From NCBI RefSeq assembly GCF_014193675.1, contig NZ_BLXZ01000002.1, positions 620,001-684,000 of the forward strand: 64,000 bases of DNA. Reading direction: 5' to 3'. Of the stretch, positions 29,847-38,098 are shown piece by piece (positions within the stretch are counted from its first letter, which is position 1; each line of letters opens with the position of its first letter). The notes under the pieces were generated by a model. That model was not told the DNA's origin. It saw only the letters and a list, made by a program, of their open reading frames with translations, and ran no database searches. Both the position numbers and the translations under genes were made by a program. This DNA comes from Geomonas limicola (GTDB lineage: Bacteria; Desulfobacterota; Desulfuromonadia; Geobacterales; Geobacteraceae).

Positions 29847-30365
29847 TCAGTCCTTGTGCCAGTAAGCTTGCAGTTGTGCAAGTACCTGGTCGGCTTCCGA
29901 TTCAGCGGTCGCTTCGCTGCAGTGGATGCAGAGGTGCGCCCAGTGCCGGTAGAGCGGCAGGCGTATGGCGAGCAGGGCCTCGAGGCTGCCGGCGTCCGTC
30001 AGGCCGATGATCCCGCGCGGGGCCTGTCCGGCGATATGTTCGCGAACCTCGGCAATCGGGGCGTCCAGGAAGACCACCGTCGAGAGGGAGGCCAGGCGCT
30101 GCATGCCGGCCTCGGAATAGATCGCGCTCCCCCCCGGGGCGATGACGCAGCAGTCGGGGAACTCGACATCGACCAGGGTCTCCTCCTCGATCTCCAGGAA
30201 GGCCGATTCGCCCACCCGGTCGATGAGCTGCTGCAGCAGAACTCCCCGGCGCGCCTCGATCACCTTGTCGGTGTCGAGGAACTGCCAGCCGAGCCGTTCG
30301 GCCACCAGGCGCCCGACCGCGCTTTTGCCGGAACCGGGCATACCGATCATGGTTACTCTGGACAT
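29847..30365 (-). CDS. Shikimate kinase-like P-loop kinase
   Basis: A 172-residue protein of the shikimate kinase fold: Walker A GMPGSGKS (residues 8-15), DTDKVIEAR (shikimate and Mg site), the RVGESAFLEIEE stretch, APGGSAIYSE and RLPLYRHWA near the end. In typical AroK the third motif is GGG; here it is GGS, and the lid segment around PRGIIGLTD is unusual. It may therefore be a second, divergent family member with another substrate. It is not near other aro genes. It lies 45 bp upstream of the diguanylate cyclase in the same direction. Confidence 0.8.
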   Translation of the reverse strand: MSRVTMIGMPGSGKSAVGRLVAERLGWQFLDTDKVIEARRGVLLQQLIDRVGESAFLEIEEETLVDVEFPDCCVIAPGGSAIYSEAGMQRLASLSTVVFLDAPIAEVREHIAGQAPRGIIGLTDAGSLEALLAIRLPLYRHWAHLCIHCSEATAESEADQVLAQLQAYWHKD

Positions 30366-30522
30366 GAAACCCTACCCTGAAATCTTGATCGCACCGGATC
30401 CCGCGCCAGGCGTTTTCCGGAGCTGAGAGCATACTGGCAGCCACTGCGTTAGCCAAGAAAAAAGCGTCGCGGTCAGTTTTTGTCATCTTTTTTCGGTCGG
30501 GGGGAGCTGCGAGGCGCCGGCG

Positions 30523-30954
30523 TCAGTACCAGGGGTACCCCTTGCGGCGTCGTCTGATCAGGTGCTCCACCAGGAAATAGGGACGGATGAAGATGATCCC
30601 CTTGCGCTTGAGGTCGCACAGGTCGAGCACGAAGTGAAACAGGCAGCCGGCCAAAAGGGGCCAGAGCTGCGGATGCCAGAAGAGTAACAGGGCCAACAGG
30701 AGGAAGAAGTCGATGGTGTGAAAGACGCAGAGACCTACGTAGGAGATGCTTCTCTCGAGCGGTATCAGTTCGGCGAAGTAGCGGAACATCCCCGGTACGC
30801 TGAAGTTCTTGCGGCGCTGGATGTAGAGGAAGTAGTGATCGACGTCGATCAGCACTCCGCCTGCGGCAAAGAGTGCGAGATCCTGTGCGCCAAGGACCGG
30901 GGCGAGGGCTGCGGCGGCAAGGCCGGTGAATGCCAGATGCTGGGTGAGGGTCAT
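30523..30954 (-). CDS. Small integral membrane protein, metal-dependent hydrolase-like
   Basis: 143 residues with four hydrophobic segments. The conserved-looking motif GGVLIDVDHYFLY (residues 33-45) and the later HTIDFFLLL and LFHFVLDLCD recall the membrane-bound metal-dependent hydrolase family (YdjM / DUF457-like), where His and Asp residues near the membrane surface are conserved. The tail is basic (RRRRKGYPWY). The ATG at 30954 is chosen since the extra upstream residues do not look like family sequence. Substrate unknown. Confidence 0.7.
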   Translation of the reverse strand: MTLTQHLAFTGLAAAALAPVLGAQDLALFAAGGVLIDVDHYFLYIQRRKNFSVPGMFRYFAELIPLERSISYVGLCVFHTIDFFLLLALLLFWHPQLWPLLAGCLFHFVLDLCDLKRKGIIFIRPYFLVEHLIRRRRKGYPWY

Positions 30955-31040
30955 CGATGCTACCTGGAAAGAGAGCTGGACGGAACTCGGGGAACCGCCG
31001 GGCAACTGTACCAGCTTTCGAGCCTGGGCGCCAGTCCTGG

Positions 31041-31340
31041 CTAGCTCCCGCTGAAGAGCAGGGTCCCCTTCAGGAGGTCGCGCAGGTCGCTGTCGGCGCC
31101 GGCAGATTCCTTTTTGACCATGGCCTTGCGCTCCTTGAGGCTCAGGAAAGCGGCCAGGTGGCCCGCGGCGAGCTTGCGGCTGCCGGCGATGGAGACGGCG
31201 AGCCGGCAGAGGATCTGGGCGGGGATACCGTTGCGGTACCCTTCCACCAGCTTGCCGATCTCGTCACGGCGCTGCTCGTCGCTCCAGGTCTGGTAGACCT
31301 CGTCACCTATATTGTTGAGATTACTCAGATTGTTCAGCAT
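31041..31340 (-). CDS. Hypothetical protein
   Basis: A 99-residue soluble, helix-rich protein; no family recognised. The start at 31340 has a GGAGG RBS seven bases upstream; the longer frame adds 16 unsupported codons. The Asn-rich start MLNNLSNLNNIG and a basic middle (SLKERKAMVKK) are the only striking features. It lies 75 bp downstream of the rhomboid-like gene on the same strand. Confidence 0.6.
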   Translation of the reverse strand: MLNNLSNLNNIGDEVYQTWSDEQRRDEIGKLVEGYRNGIPAQILCRLAVSIAGSRKLAAGHLAAFLSLKERKAMVKKESAGADSDLRDLLKGTLLFSGS

Positions 31341-31415
31341 GTTCCCTCCGCATCGTGGTGGTGACGGCGTGAGTTGGGTGGTGCACACACGACTTCGTGC
31401 GCCGGGCCGTCCCTG

Positions 31416-32201
31416 CTATTTCTTGTGCTGGTGGCTGAAGATGTGGTCCCGGCAGTACCCGTAGGTCCCTTTGCACTGGGGGCAGTAGCGGAAGTCCATC
31501 TCCGGGTGGGTCTTTTCGGTGATGCCGCAAACGCTGCAGCGGTGCACGGTTTCGCTGCGACGCGGAGCGAAGCCTGCGGCCTTCCTGGTCAGCTGTTTGC
31601 TGCCGTAGCGGGCGTTCACGGCGATGTCGCGGGCGAAGAAGATCAGGTAGTTGGCCAGGGCAGAGAGGACCATGACCCGGGTTGCCCAGTCCCCTGCGAT
31701 CAGCTGCCAGGCGTAGCCCAGCCAGGTAAGCAGGGCAAGCCACTTGATCTTCACCGGGATGACGAAGAACAGCAGGATCTGGAACTCGGGGAAGAGCGTC
31801 GCAAAGGCCAGGAAGACCGACCCGGCGAGGAAGCCGTTGCTGATCGGGTACCCCGGCACCAGAAACGCGGCGGCAATGGTGATGAGGCAGCCCAAAAGGA
31901 GGTAGACGTTGTAACGGAACGCGCCCCAGTGCTCCTCGAGTGCCGAGCCAAGCATGTAGAAGAAATACCAGGCGATGAGGGTGAAGATCAGGCTCTGCCG
32001 GGGCGGGTCGAAGGGGAGCGTGAAGATGCGCCACCATTCTCCCTGCAGGAGCAACTCGGCGGAGAAGTAGGTAGCACCGCGCTCCAGCTTCCCCGTCAGG
32101 TACATGACGTAGAAAAGTGACTGGCCCGCGATGAGGTACAGGGTCAGGTTCGGAATGGCATAACGTCCGAATTTGCGTTCCAGGGAGTCCAGCATGTTCA
32201 T
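31416..32201 (-). CDS. Rhomboid-like membrane protein without catalytic residues, zinc-binding tail
   Basis: A 261-residue protein with about six TM segments between residues 15 and 190. Rhomboid family features are GEWWRIFTLPF (54-64) and FYMLGSALEEHWGAFRYNVYLLLG (81-104). In the place of the catalytic GxSG motif stands FLAG (124-127), so the nucleophile Ser is Ala126, and no His is present in the last TM segment (ALANYLIFF). It is therefore probably a non-proteolytic rhomboid. A cytoplasmic-looking tail (210-261) has a Cys4 ribbon C222-x2-C225 / C240-x2-C243 and a His-rich end. The start at 32201 has no strong RBS. Confidence 0.75.
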   Translation of the reverse strand: MNMLDSLERKFGRYAIPNLTLYLIAGQSLFYVMYLTGKLERGATYFSAELLLQGEWWRIFTLPFDPPRQSLIFTLIAWYFFYMLGSALEEHWGAFRYNVYLLLGCLITIAAAFLVPGYPISNGFLAGSVFLAFATLFPEFQILLFFVIPVKIKWLALLTWLGYAWQLIAGDWATRVMVLSALANYLIFFARDIAVNARYGSKQLTRKAAGFAPRRSETVHRCSVCGITEKTHPEMDFRYCPQCKGTYGYCRDHIFSHQHKK

Positions 32202-32742
32202 AGCGGATCTGGCCCTCTCGGTCGTGCAGCCAGCAGGTCGGCCGCACCTGCTGCAGGGTAAAGGGAAAAGCGTCGCGTGGTGACGCGCGGGAGGTGACTG
32301 GAGCAGGATTTCCCGGTCTTGCCGGTGCTCGATGCGCTGACCATCCAGCTGTGCCAGGAGCCGGAGCCGACGGGGGCGACGGTTGCCGGAGCCCGGGTCG
32401 CGCACCTCGTTGACCGGGAAGAGAGGCTTGCTATCATACCAGCTGCACTCGGGACCCTTGCAGCTAGCCTGTATAGCAGTTTCTAAGAAAGGTGACAATG
32501 TAAATTACTCCAAGGGAAACCCTTCCAGGAACCCGAGTTTCCCGGGGAAACTGCCGCGGCGGCTCTCCTCCACTTCGTACGACGCTGGTTTCATGAATAG
32601 GCTTGTTTGAGAGGACCGAGAGGAGGTGGCGGCGCGGTCCACGGGGTTCTGCAAAATGTGCCCCGAGGTGTTGAATACTATTGATTCTTGCGCCCTGCTC
32701 CCCTAGAATGGGCCAATTCCCGAACTACCCTCCAAGGATCTC
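32202..32742. other. Intergenic region
   Basis: 540 bases between divergent genes. A 75-codon frame at 32383-32610 and the upstream extension of the rhomboid frame show no protein-like pattern. The right end holds the promoter at 32681-32709. Otherwise nothing recognisable. Confidence 0.45.
32681..32709 (+). promoter_or_regulatory. Sigma-70 promoter of the pseudo-receiver gene
   Basis: TTGATT (32681-32686), a 17-base spacer and TAGAAT (32704-32709). RBS AAGGA and the ATG at 32743 follow. Confidence 0.6.
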
Positions 32743-34404
32743 ATGAAGCACGTTCTCCTCATCTCCGATACCCCCAGAGTGCAACAGGTCTTCGAGTCGC
32801 TCGAAGCACAGGGACTCCTGCAGCTTAAGACCGCGGTCACCCTGAACCAGGCCGACCAGGAGATCGCGGCGGCCGCGCCGCAGCTTGCCTTCGTGCAGGG
32901 GCGCATCTCGGGGTTCTCGCGCGACATCATCGTGCGGCACCTGAAGAAGGTGCTCCCCAAGGACGCCGCGCTCGTCCTCTTGGCAGGGAGCTTTGAGGAG
33001 ATGGATCAGGCCTTTCAGCACCAGGAGACGTTCGTAGACGTGGCGCTGGAGGACCAGGCACTGGCAGACGTAGTACGCCAGGTGCTGGAGGGGAGTTACC
33101 AACCGCAGCGCCCCGTGCCGGCAAAACCCGCGGCGTCGGAGCCTGTCGAAACAGAACCTGCCGAAGCGAAACCTTCCGAAACCGAGCCTGTCGAAGCAGT
33201 GCCTGCCGAACCGGAGCCGGAGGCAGAACCGGAGCGGGACGAGCCGCAGGCCGAGGTCGTGCAGACCGGGGTGGAAACGCCCCAGGCGCCGCCTGCCGAG
33301 GCCGGGCCGGCCGCCGAGTCTGCCCCCGCCGAGCCGTCTGCCGAGGCTGCACCTCCTGAGCCGCAGGCTCCGCCGGAACCGGAATCGCTCGAGCAGCATC
33401 AGTTCGTCCCCCAGTTCGAACCGTTCAGCGAGTCCCACCCGGTTCAGCTCTCCGGGCAGTCGGCCGAGAAGACGGCCCAGCTTGCCTCGTTTGCAGCCCT
33501 GATGGATGAGGCGCAAAAGGAAGCTGCCGGGCCGGAAGGTTCCCTGAATATCGAGGAGCGCATCGTGCTGGGAGCCCACAAGAAGGCTCCGGAAGCCGCT
33601 GCCGCCCATTCCGAACGCCCGCAGCAGGAACACGGTGCGGGAGAACGCCTGATTGGTGAGCCGCTGGCTGATGCGCTGCGGCGTGCCAAGAAGGAGAAAC
33701 GACCGCTCTGGATCCCGGTTGCCCTGGTGCTGGCGCTCATCCTGGTGCCGCTGTTCTCCTACCTGGCCGGCAAGAAGACAGCCCCGAAGGAGCCGGCGCT
33801 TGCGCCTTTGAGCTCCGCGCGTCCTGCCAAGGAAAAGAAGAAAACGGTCCCGGCAGCGCCGGCGGCACCCCGGGTTGCCGAAGCGCCGCTCGCGGCGCCC
33901 GCTGCCAAGCCACAGCCTGCCCCGGCTCCCAAGCTGCAGCCCGCCCCGCCGCAACCCGTTCCTGCGCCCGCGGCCGTCAAGGCGCAGCCGCAGGCCGTCG
34001 TGGCACCGCCTCCGGTCGCCGCTCCGACTGCTGGGACTGCTGCAAACGGCCAGAAGGCGTTGCCGGCACTCTTGGGCCAGACCAAGCCCGATCCCGAGTA
34101 CGCCAAGAATCACCCCGGCTGGCAGCGCTTTGTGGGCACCAGCGCGGAGTACAAGGTCTTCAGGGAAGGAGAGCGCTACAAGGCGCTCCAGGTGCTGACC
34201 CTGCACGGCGAGACGCTTCCCGAGCCCCTTTTGACCCGGGCGCTCAAGGAGTTTGGCGGAACCGAGAAGTACCGCGTGGGGACGGGCGGTGTGAAAGGGA
34301 AGTATCTGGTTCAGCAGGGTGATGCAGGCGGCGGCGTCGCGCTCACCGTGTACCGGAATAAGAGCGATCGTAGCCTGAAGGCGTTCGTCATCTATTACCG
34401 TTAG
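32743..34404 (+). CDS. Membrane protein with N-terminal pseudo-receiver domain and Pro/Ala/Glu-rich linkers
   Basis: A 553-residue protein. Residues 1-115 read as a response-regulator receiver fold (MKHVLLISDTP, then PQLAFVQGRISG), but the phospho-acceptor Asp is replaced by Gln/Gly, so it should not be phosphorylated. A Glu/Pro-rich repeat stretch (about 125-220) follows. A single TM lies at about 322-342 (WIPVALVLALILVPLFSYLAG), then a Pro/Ala-rich spacer and a compact C-terminal domain of about 105 residues (from AKNHPGWQRFVGTSAEY) that would be periplasmic. The topology would link the cytoplasm and cell envelope. The next gene encodes a LysM protein. No family recognised for the C-terminal domain. 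Confidence 0.75.
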   Translation: MKHVLLISDTPRVQQVFESLEAQGLLQLKTAVTLNQADQEIAAAAPQLAFVQGRISGFSRDIIVRHLKKVLPKDAALVLLAGSFEEMDQAFQHQETFVDVALEDQALADVVRQVLEGSYQPQRPVPAKPAASEPVETEPAEAKPSETEPVEAVPAEPEPEAEPERDEPQAEVVQTGVETPQAPPAEAGPAAESAPAEPSAEAAPPEPQAPPEPESLEQHQFVPQFEPFSESHPVQLSGQSAEKTAQLASFAALMDEAQKEAAGPEGSLNIEERIVLGAHKKAPEAAAAHSERPQQEHGAGERLIGEPLADALRRAKKEKRPLWIPVALVLALILVPLFSYLAGKKTAPKEPALAPLSSARPAKEKKKTVPAAPAAPRVAEAPLAAPAAKPQPAPAPKLQPAPPQPVPAPAAVKAQPQAVVAPPPVAAPTAGTAANGQKALPALLGQTKPDPEYAKNHPGWQRFVGTSAEYKVFREGERYKALQVLTLHGETLPEPLLTRALKEFGGTEKYRVGTGGVKGKYLVQQGDAGGGVALTVYRNKSDRSLKAFVIYYR

Positions 34405-34441
34405 CCCCCGGCAGCAGAGCAGCACCGATTTGAGGTATGGA

Positions 34442-35662
34442 ATGACCAATGCACAACATGGCGGGGCCTTTTTGCTGGTGGCACTTTTGTCGCTTCCCTG
34501 TCACCTGTACGCCGCAGCCTCCCCCTTCGACATAGACGTGAAAGAGCTGGACCGCTCGGCGCCCAAGGCGTCAGCCCCGGCGGCGCAGCCCAAGGCAGCT
34601 TCCCCCTACGATATCGACCTGAAGGAACTGGACCGCTCCAGCACTCCCCCGCCCAAGCCGGAAAAGAAGGCCAAGAAGAAAGAAGCCCCGGCGCGTAGCG
34701 CCAAGCCGTCCCGCGGGCACCACGCCGTGAGCGGCGAGGGGGAGTACGTCCGCTACACGGTGAAGCCGGGTGACCACATTTTCAAGATCCTGGTCGCGCG
34801 CTTCGGCCTCTCCAACGAGGCCGCCGAAAAGCTGATCCCGGAGATCATCCGGATCAACGACGTCCCCGACATCAGAAGGCTCACCGTGGGGAGCACCCTC
34901 TTGATCCCGACCTCTGCGCACCAGGCACGCTCGGCACGCACGCACCGGCATCATGAGCCGGCCAGCAGTCCGGAGGCCGCGCAGGCACCCGTGCCGGCTC
35001 CCACTCCGCTGCCGAGTCTCCCCGCGGTCGCTGCGCCCCCGGTTTCGGCTGCGCCCGCGGCACCGCGCGAGCTGCCGCCTCCACCCGCTCCGGTAGCCAA
35101 GGCCCCGACTCCGGCCCCGGCCCCCACTGCGCCGTCGGCGGCAGTCTCCCCGGCAGCGCCGGCAGCCCAGCCTGCGCCGCCGGTCGCCAACACCTGGATC
35201 TGCTCGGTGCGCGACCGTGAGCCTGCCCGCATCGTGGACACCGTGCTGAATGCCCTGGCACTGCGCTGGAGCAAGAACCGCATCATCCAGTCCGCCGAAG
35301 GTGCCTCCAACGCCTACAGCATCAGGGTGGATCGTTACTTCGAGAAGAACGGCGCGCGCTACATCGTGAGTATTGGCGAGGAAGATCCCTACAGCTACAC
35401 GCTGCTCAGGCTTCTGGAGGGTTCGGGCTACCGGGTGCTGATGATCGGCAAGGGGGATGACTTCCTGAGCATCGGCGAGAAGCTGTTGCGCCTGATCGGG
35501 CTGACGCCGGACTTCGGCAAGCACCTGATCCAGGGGGGGAAGGCGGAGACCGGCTTCCTGGTGCAGCAGGACGACCCGGAAGGGCGGCGGGTGCTGCTGA
35601 CCAGCGACCCGGCAGACCCGACGGTGAAGTGGACCCTCCCCGCCGGCTGCGCGTCCCGCTAG
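34442..35662 (+). CDS. Exported LysM-domain protein
   Basis: A 406-residue protein with a signal peptide (about residues 1-26). Two short repeats follow, SPFDIDVKELDRS and SPYDIDLKELDRS, then a basic segment and a LysM-like domain (VRYTVKPGDHIFKILVARFG ... INDVPDIRRLTVGSTLLIP) that should bind peptidoglycan. A Pro/Ala linker leads to a C-terminal domain of about 150 residues of unknown type. The ATG at 34442 has GAGGT upstream; a TTG at 34430 is the alternative. It is 37 bp after the pseudo-receiver gene and is followed by a terminator, so the two form an operon. Confidence 0.8.
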   Translation: MTNAQHGGAFLLVALLSLPCHLYAAASPFDIDVKELDRSAPKASAPAAQPKAASPYDIDLKELDRSSTPPPKPEKKAKKKEAPARSAKPSRGHHAVSGEGEYVRYTVKPGDHIFKILVARFGLSNEAAEKLIPEIIRINDVPDIRRLTVGSTLLIPTSAHQARSARTHRHHEPASSPEAAQAPVPAPTPLPSLPAVAAPPVSAAPAAPRELPPPPAPVAKAPTPAPAPTAPSAAVSPAAPAAQPAPPVANTWICSVRDREPARIVDTVLNALALRWSKNRIIQSAEGASNAYSIRVDRYFEKNGARYIVSIGEEDPYSYTLLRLLEGSGYRVLMIGKGDDFLSIGEKLLRLIGLTPDFGKHLIQGGKAETGFLVQQDDPEGRRVLLTSDPADPTVKWTLPAGCASR

Positions 35663-35686
35663 GCCAAGGCGCCCAATCATACAAAC

Positions 35687-35728
35687 AAAGAGACCGCAGT
35701 TCCCGGTTGGGGCTGCGGTCTCTTTTTT
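35687..35728 (+). terminator. Terminator of the LysM operon
   Basis: The stem AAAGAGACCGCAG / CTGCGGTCTCTTT is followed by a T run. Confidence 0.9.
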
Positions 35729-35790
35729 GCCTGCTACGTTTGCAGGTCAGGGCTCATCTGAAAAAAGGAAAGTCGGTGGAGAACGGTCCC

Positions 35791-35895
35791 CACTCCCCTT
35801 GCGGGGGAGGGATAGGGTGAGGGGGAAGGGGCCACTTCAGTGCAGCTGGCAGCTTCACCCACCCCCCGACCCCCTCCCGTCAAGGGAGGGGGGGG
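35791..35895 (+). repeat. Composite intergenic repeat, copy A
   Basis: Left palindrome CTCCCCTTGCGGGGGAG, then GGATAGGGTGAGGGGGAAGG, a spacer with GCCAC.TCAG and GGCAGCTTCACCC, then a right palindrome around CCCTCCCGTCAAGGGAGGG. The same order of parts recurs at 39402-39504 and, inverted, at 48333-48413. It lies between the LysM and lytic transglycosylase gene ends. Confidence 0.8.
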
Positions 35896-35920
35896 AGTAA
35901 CCCTGAAACTTCAGCTGTTT

Positions 35921-36634
35921 TTACGGGGTCGGCGGGCGGTTCTCACCCTGGTGCCCCTCGGGCGCCGGATCGAAGGACATGAGCGGTTGGCTGCCGTTTA
36001 AACTCGGGAGCGTCCCCTGCAGCGCGGTCTCGGAGAGGCTGGGCGGCTCCTGGCCGGCGCCCTGGGGCTCGGCCGCACCGGCTGCCGGGGGGACCTGCAC
36101 CACGAACTGTTCCTTCCCCTGCTGTGCGCCGGCGACCCAGTCGTCGACCTTGTTCTTGATGAGGGCCTCGAGCCGGTCCTTGATCGGCGCGTAGGAGGCC
36201 TCCTCGGGTACCGGCTTCACCTTCTGCAACTGCTCGAAGACCATCCTGGCATAATGGTCGCGCTTGTCGGGGGTCTGGCTGTTGTAGCAGCCGATCGCCT
36301 TCCAGTTGTAGCCGTACTTCTCGATGCACATGGAGAGGATCCAGGCGCCGGTTTTCGCGTTGACGCAGGCGTCCCCCAGCGAGTTCCAGCGCTCCTTCCC
36401 CAGGGTGGGAGCCCAGCTCGAGTTGATCTGCATGAGGCCGAAGTCGAAGGTGCCGTTCGTGTTGCGGTGCACTGAGCGGGGGTTGAAGTTCGATTCCACC
36501 TTGGCGATGGCGCGCAGGATCTGCGGGTTGATGCCGTACTGCGCTCCCGCTTCCTCGAAGCAGAAGGCACGTGCCTTGCCGGAAAAGGCAAGGAGCAGCG
36601 CGGCGATCAGGCAGAGCGTTCTGCGATTACCCAT
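35921..36634 (-). CDS. Lytic transglycosylase (SLT family, IagB/VirB1-like)
   Basis: A 237-residue exported enzyme: signal peptide of residues 1-23 (LIAALLLAFSGKARA). The SLT domain occupies about 24-150: the catalytic Glu in AIAKVESNFNP, then GTFDFGLMQINSSW, and AIGCYNSQTPDKRDHYARMV. It cleaves peptidoglycan between MurNAc and GlcNAc to give anhydro-MurNAc. The C-terminal 80 residues are Pro/Gln-rich and low in structure. Small SLT proteins of this kind often help secretion or pilus systems cross the wall. RBS GAGG lies eight bases upstream. The neighbouring LysM protein also contacts the wall, though the genes are convergent. Confidence 0.88.
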   Translation of the reverse strand: MGNRRTLCLIAALLLAFSGKARAFCFEEAGAQYGINPQILRAIAKVESNFNPRSVHRNTNGTFDFGLMQINSSWAPTLGKERWNSLGDACVNAKTGAWILSMCIEKYGYNWKAIGCYNSQTPDKRDHYARMVFEQLQKVKPVPEEASYAPIKDRLEALIKNKVDDWVAGAQQGKEQFVVQVPPAAGAAEPQGAGQEPPSLSETALQGTLPSLNGSQPLMSFDPAPEGHQGENRPPTP

Positions 36635-36998
36635 GAGGTACCTCGTAAGGATCCCTTCCCTCCGGATGCAGCGCGAGGGAAAGGGCTAATGATATCTGGT
36701 GCGCTCCCGATATAGTGTGGTACGGCGGGCCGTGCGGTTGGCAGGGGCGCGGGAACGTGTGAAAGGTCGCTGCGGGCGGAGCCGGAACTGTGCCGGCAAC
36801 CTCGGGAATGATACCCGTTTCGAATTTTCCTGTCACCCCTTTTCGACCGTGCGTGCCGGGAGCCCCGGCCTCTAGCCCGCTCGGCGGCTGGAACTGGCAG
36901 AGGCAAACGGCCGGTTTGACAAGGATAAGGCACAGCGATAGCATGTCTCGTCTGGGACTGTGTCGCAACGCCATGCAGGTTGAGAGGACACAACGCAG
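36635..36998. other. Intergenic region between divergent genes
   Basis: About 360 bases. The right part holds the promoter at 36916-36944. Short frames here (for example 36790-37029) look non-coding. A promoter for the transglycosylase could not be named. Confidence 0.4.
36916..36944 (+). promoter_or_regulatory. Sigma-70 promoter of the transglutaminase-like gene
   Basis: TTGACA (36916-36921), a 17-base spacer and TAGCAT (36939-36944). The start codon is at 36999. Confidence 0.65.
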
Positions 36999-38084
36999 AT
37001 GCTCTCTGAGCGAGCTTCATCTGTCATAGCTTCTGGCGAAGAAGAACGCTGCTTCTCGGTACCGGGACTGAAACTCTGGTCGGTACTGTGCCTGGGCGCG
37101 CTGATCCTCTGTGCGACCGTGGTCGTGCAGGTGGAAGGGCGCCAGCGGTCAACTGCCGCGGGCGTTGTGGGGCGGCGAGCCGGGGCCGGTGAGACCCTCT
37201 CGGTTCACGCACCGGTCCCCGAACAGCGTCCCGGTGCGGTCGGTGCCGCGCAGTTCCAGCGCATCGAGGAGAAACGGGGGGAGATCTGTGCCGAGTACGG
37301 CTGCCGCAACTTCAACAACGACTCCCTGCGGGCGGGGCTGACGATCTCGACCCGGGAGCTGGTCCGCTACCTCCAGGGGTACGGCTATTTCCCGTCGGAG
37401 CTGGAGTCGCTCACCCAGTGGCAGAAGAAGGCGCTGGACGAGGCGTACCGCTACGCGGTGCAGAACCGGCAGAGCCAGCAGGATCTGAACCGGGCCGGAG
37501 CCGCCATCAAGGCGGAGTACCGCGCCAAGTACCGCTCCTTTCTCACCTCGCGCGGCTTCACCATCCTGCCGGGGAACACGCTCAGCGCGGACCTTCCTGG
37601 CATAGCGGGCCGTAACGTGAAGGAGTTGCGCCCCATGGCCCAGGCGCTCGGGGCGATCGCGGAGAAAAACGGCTACGATTCCTCCGAGGTTATCGGGGCG
37701 GCCCTGTCGCTGGTGCAGACCGCGTTCCGCTACGAGGCGGTCCCCATGGTGATCGACGGCCGGCAGACCGGCGGCATCTATCCGCCGCTGGAGGCGGTGG
37801 CCAAGGGGAAAGGGGACTGTGATACCAAGAGCGTGCTCCTGGCGGCCCTGCTCATGAACTGGAACAAGGTGAAGCTGGTCGGCATCGGGGTGCCGGACCA
37901 CTACCTGATGGGGGTCCTGCGCAATCCGGGCAAGGGTGACGCCTACGTCGAGTACCAGGGGCTGCGCTACGTGCTGATGGAGCCCTCGGGGCCGGCCTGG
38001 CTCCCGCCCGGGATGGTGGGACCGACCACGACCGCCCTGCTCAACTCCGGCGCCGGCATGGCGGTGGAACCGTTTACCAACTGA
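36999..38084 (+). CDS. Membrane-anchored transglutaminase-like protein
   Basis: A 361-residue protein. A single TM (about residues 24-44) anchors it; the rest is predicted periplasmic. The C-terminal half has a papain/transglutaminase-type core: KGKGDCDTKSVLLAALL with Cys274, PDHYLMGV with His301, and an acidic residue Glu328 (MEPSGP) where Asp is usual. The region at about 75-230 has no recognised fold and includes several helices. The reaction could be proteolysis, amide hydrolysis or crosslinking. A DUF350 membrane protein gene follows 14 bp later, so the products probably work together. Confidence 0.72.
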   Translation: MLSERASSVIASGEEERCFSVPGLKLWSVLCLGALILCATVVVQVEGRQRSTAAGVVGRRAGAGETLSVHAPVPEQRPGAVGAAQFQRIEEKRGEICAEYGCRNFNNDSLRAGLTISTRELVRYLQGYGYFPSELESLTQWQKKALDEAYRYAVQNRQSQQDLNRAGAAIKAEYRAKYRSFLTSRGFTILPGNTLSADLPGIAGRNVKELRPMAQALGAIAEKNGYDSSEVIGAALSLVQTAFRYEAVPMVIDGRQTGGIYPPLEAVAKGKGDCDTKSVLLAALLMNWNKVKLVGIGVPDHYLMGVLRNPGKGDAYVEYQGLRYVLMEPSGPAWLPPGMVGPTTTALLNSGAGMAVEPFTN

Positions 38085-38098
38085 CAACTGGAGACCTC

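Noticed and set aside
32383-32610. 75-codon frame upstream of the pseudo-receiver gene
   Set aside because: No protein-like pattern and no RBS; it lies in a non-coding leader.
33100-33400. GCCTGTCGAA units as a dispersed extragenic repeat
   Set aside because: They are in frame, code for a regular E-P linker and occur only inside the gene here.
32725-34449. 574-codon minus-strand frame opposite the pseudo-receiver gene
   Set aside because: Arg/Leu/Gly-rich shadow of the Pro/Ala-rich coding strand; the plus strand has promoter, RBS and TM helix.
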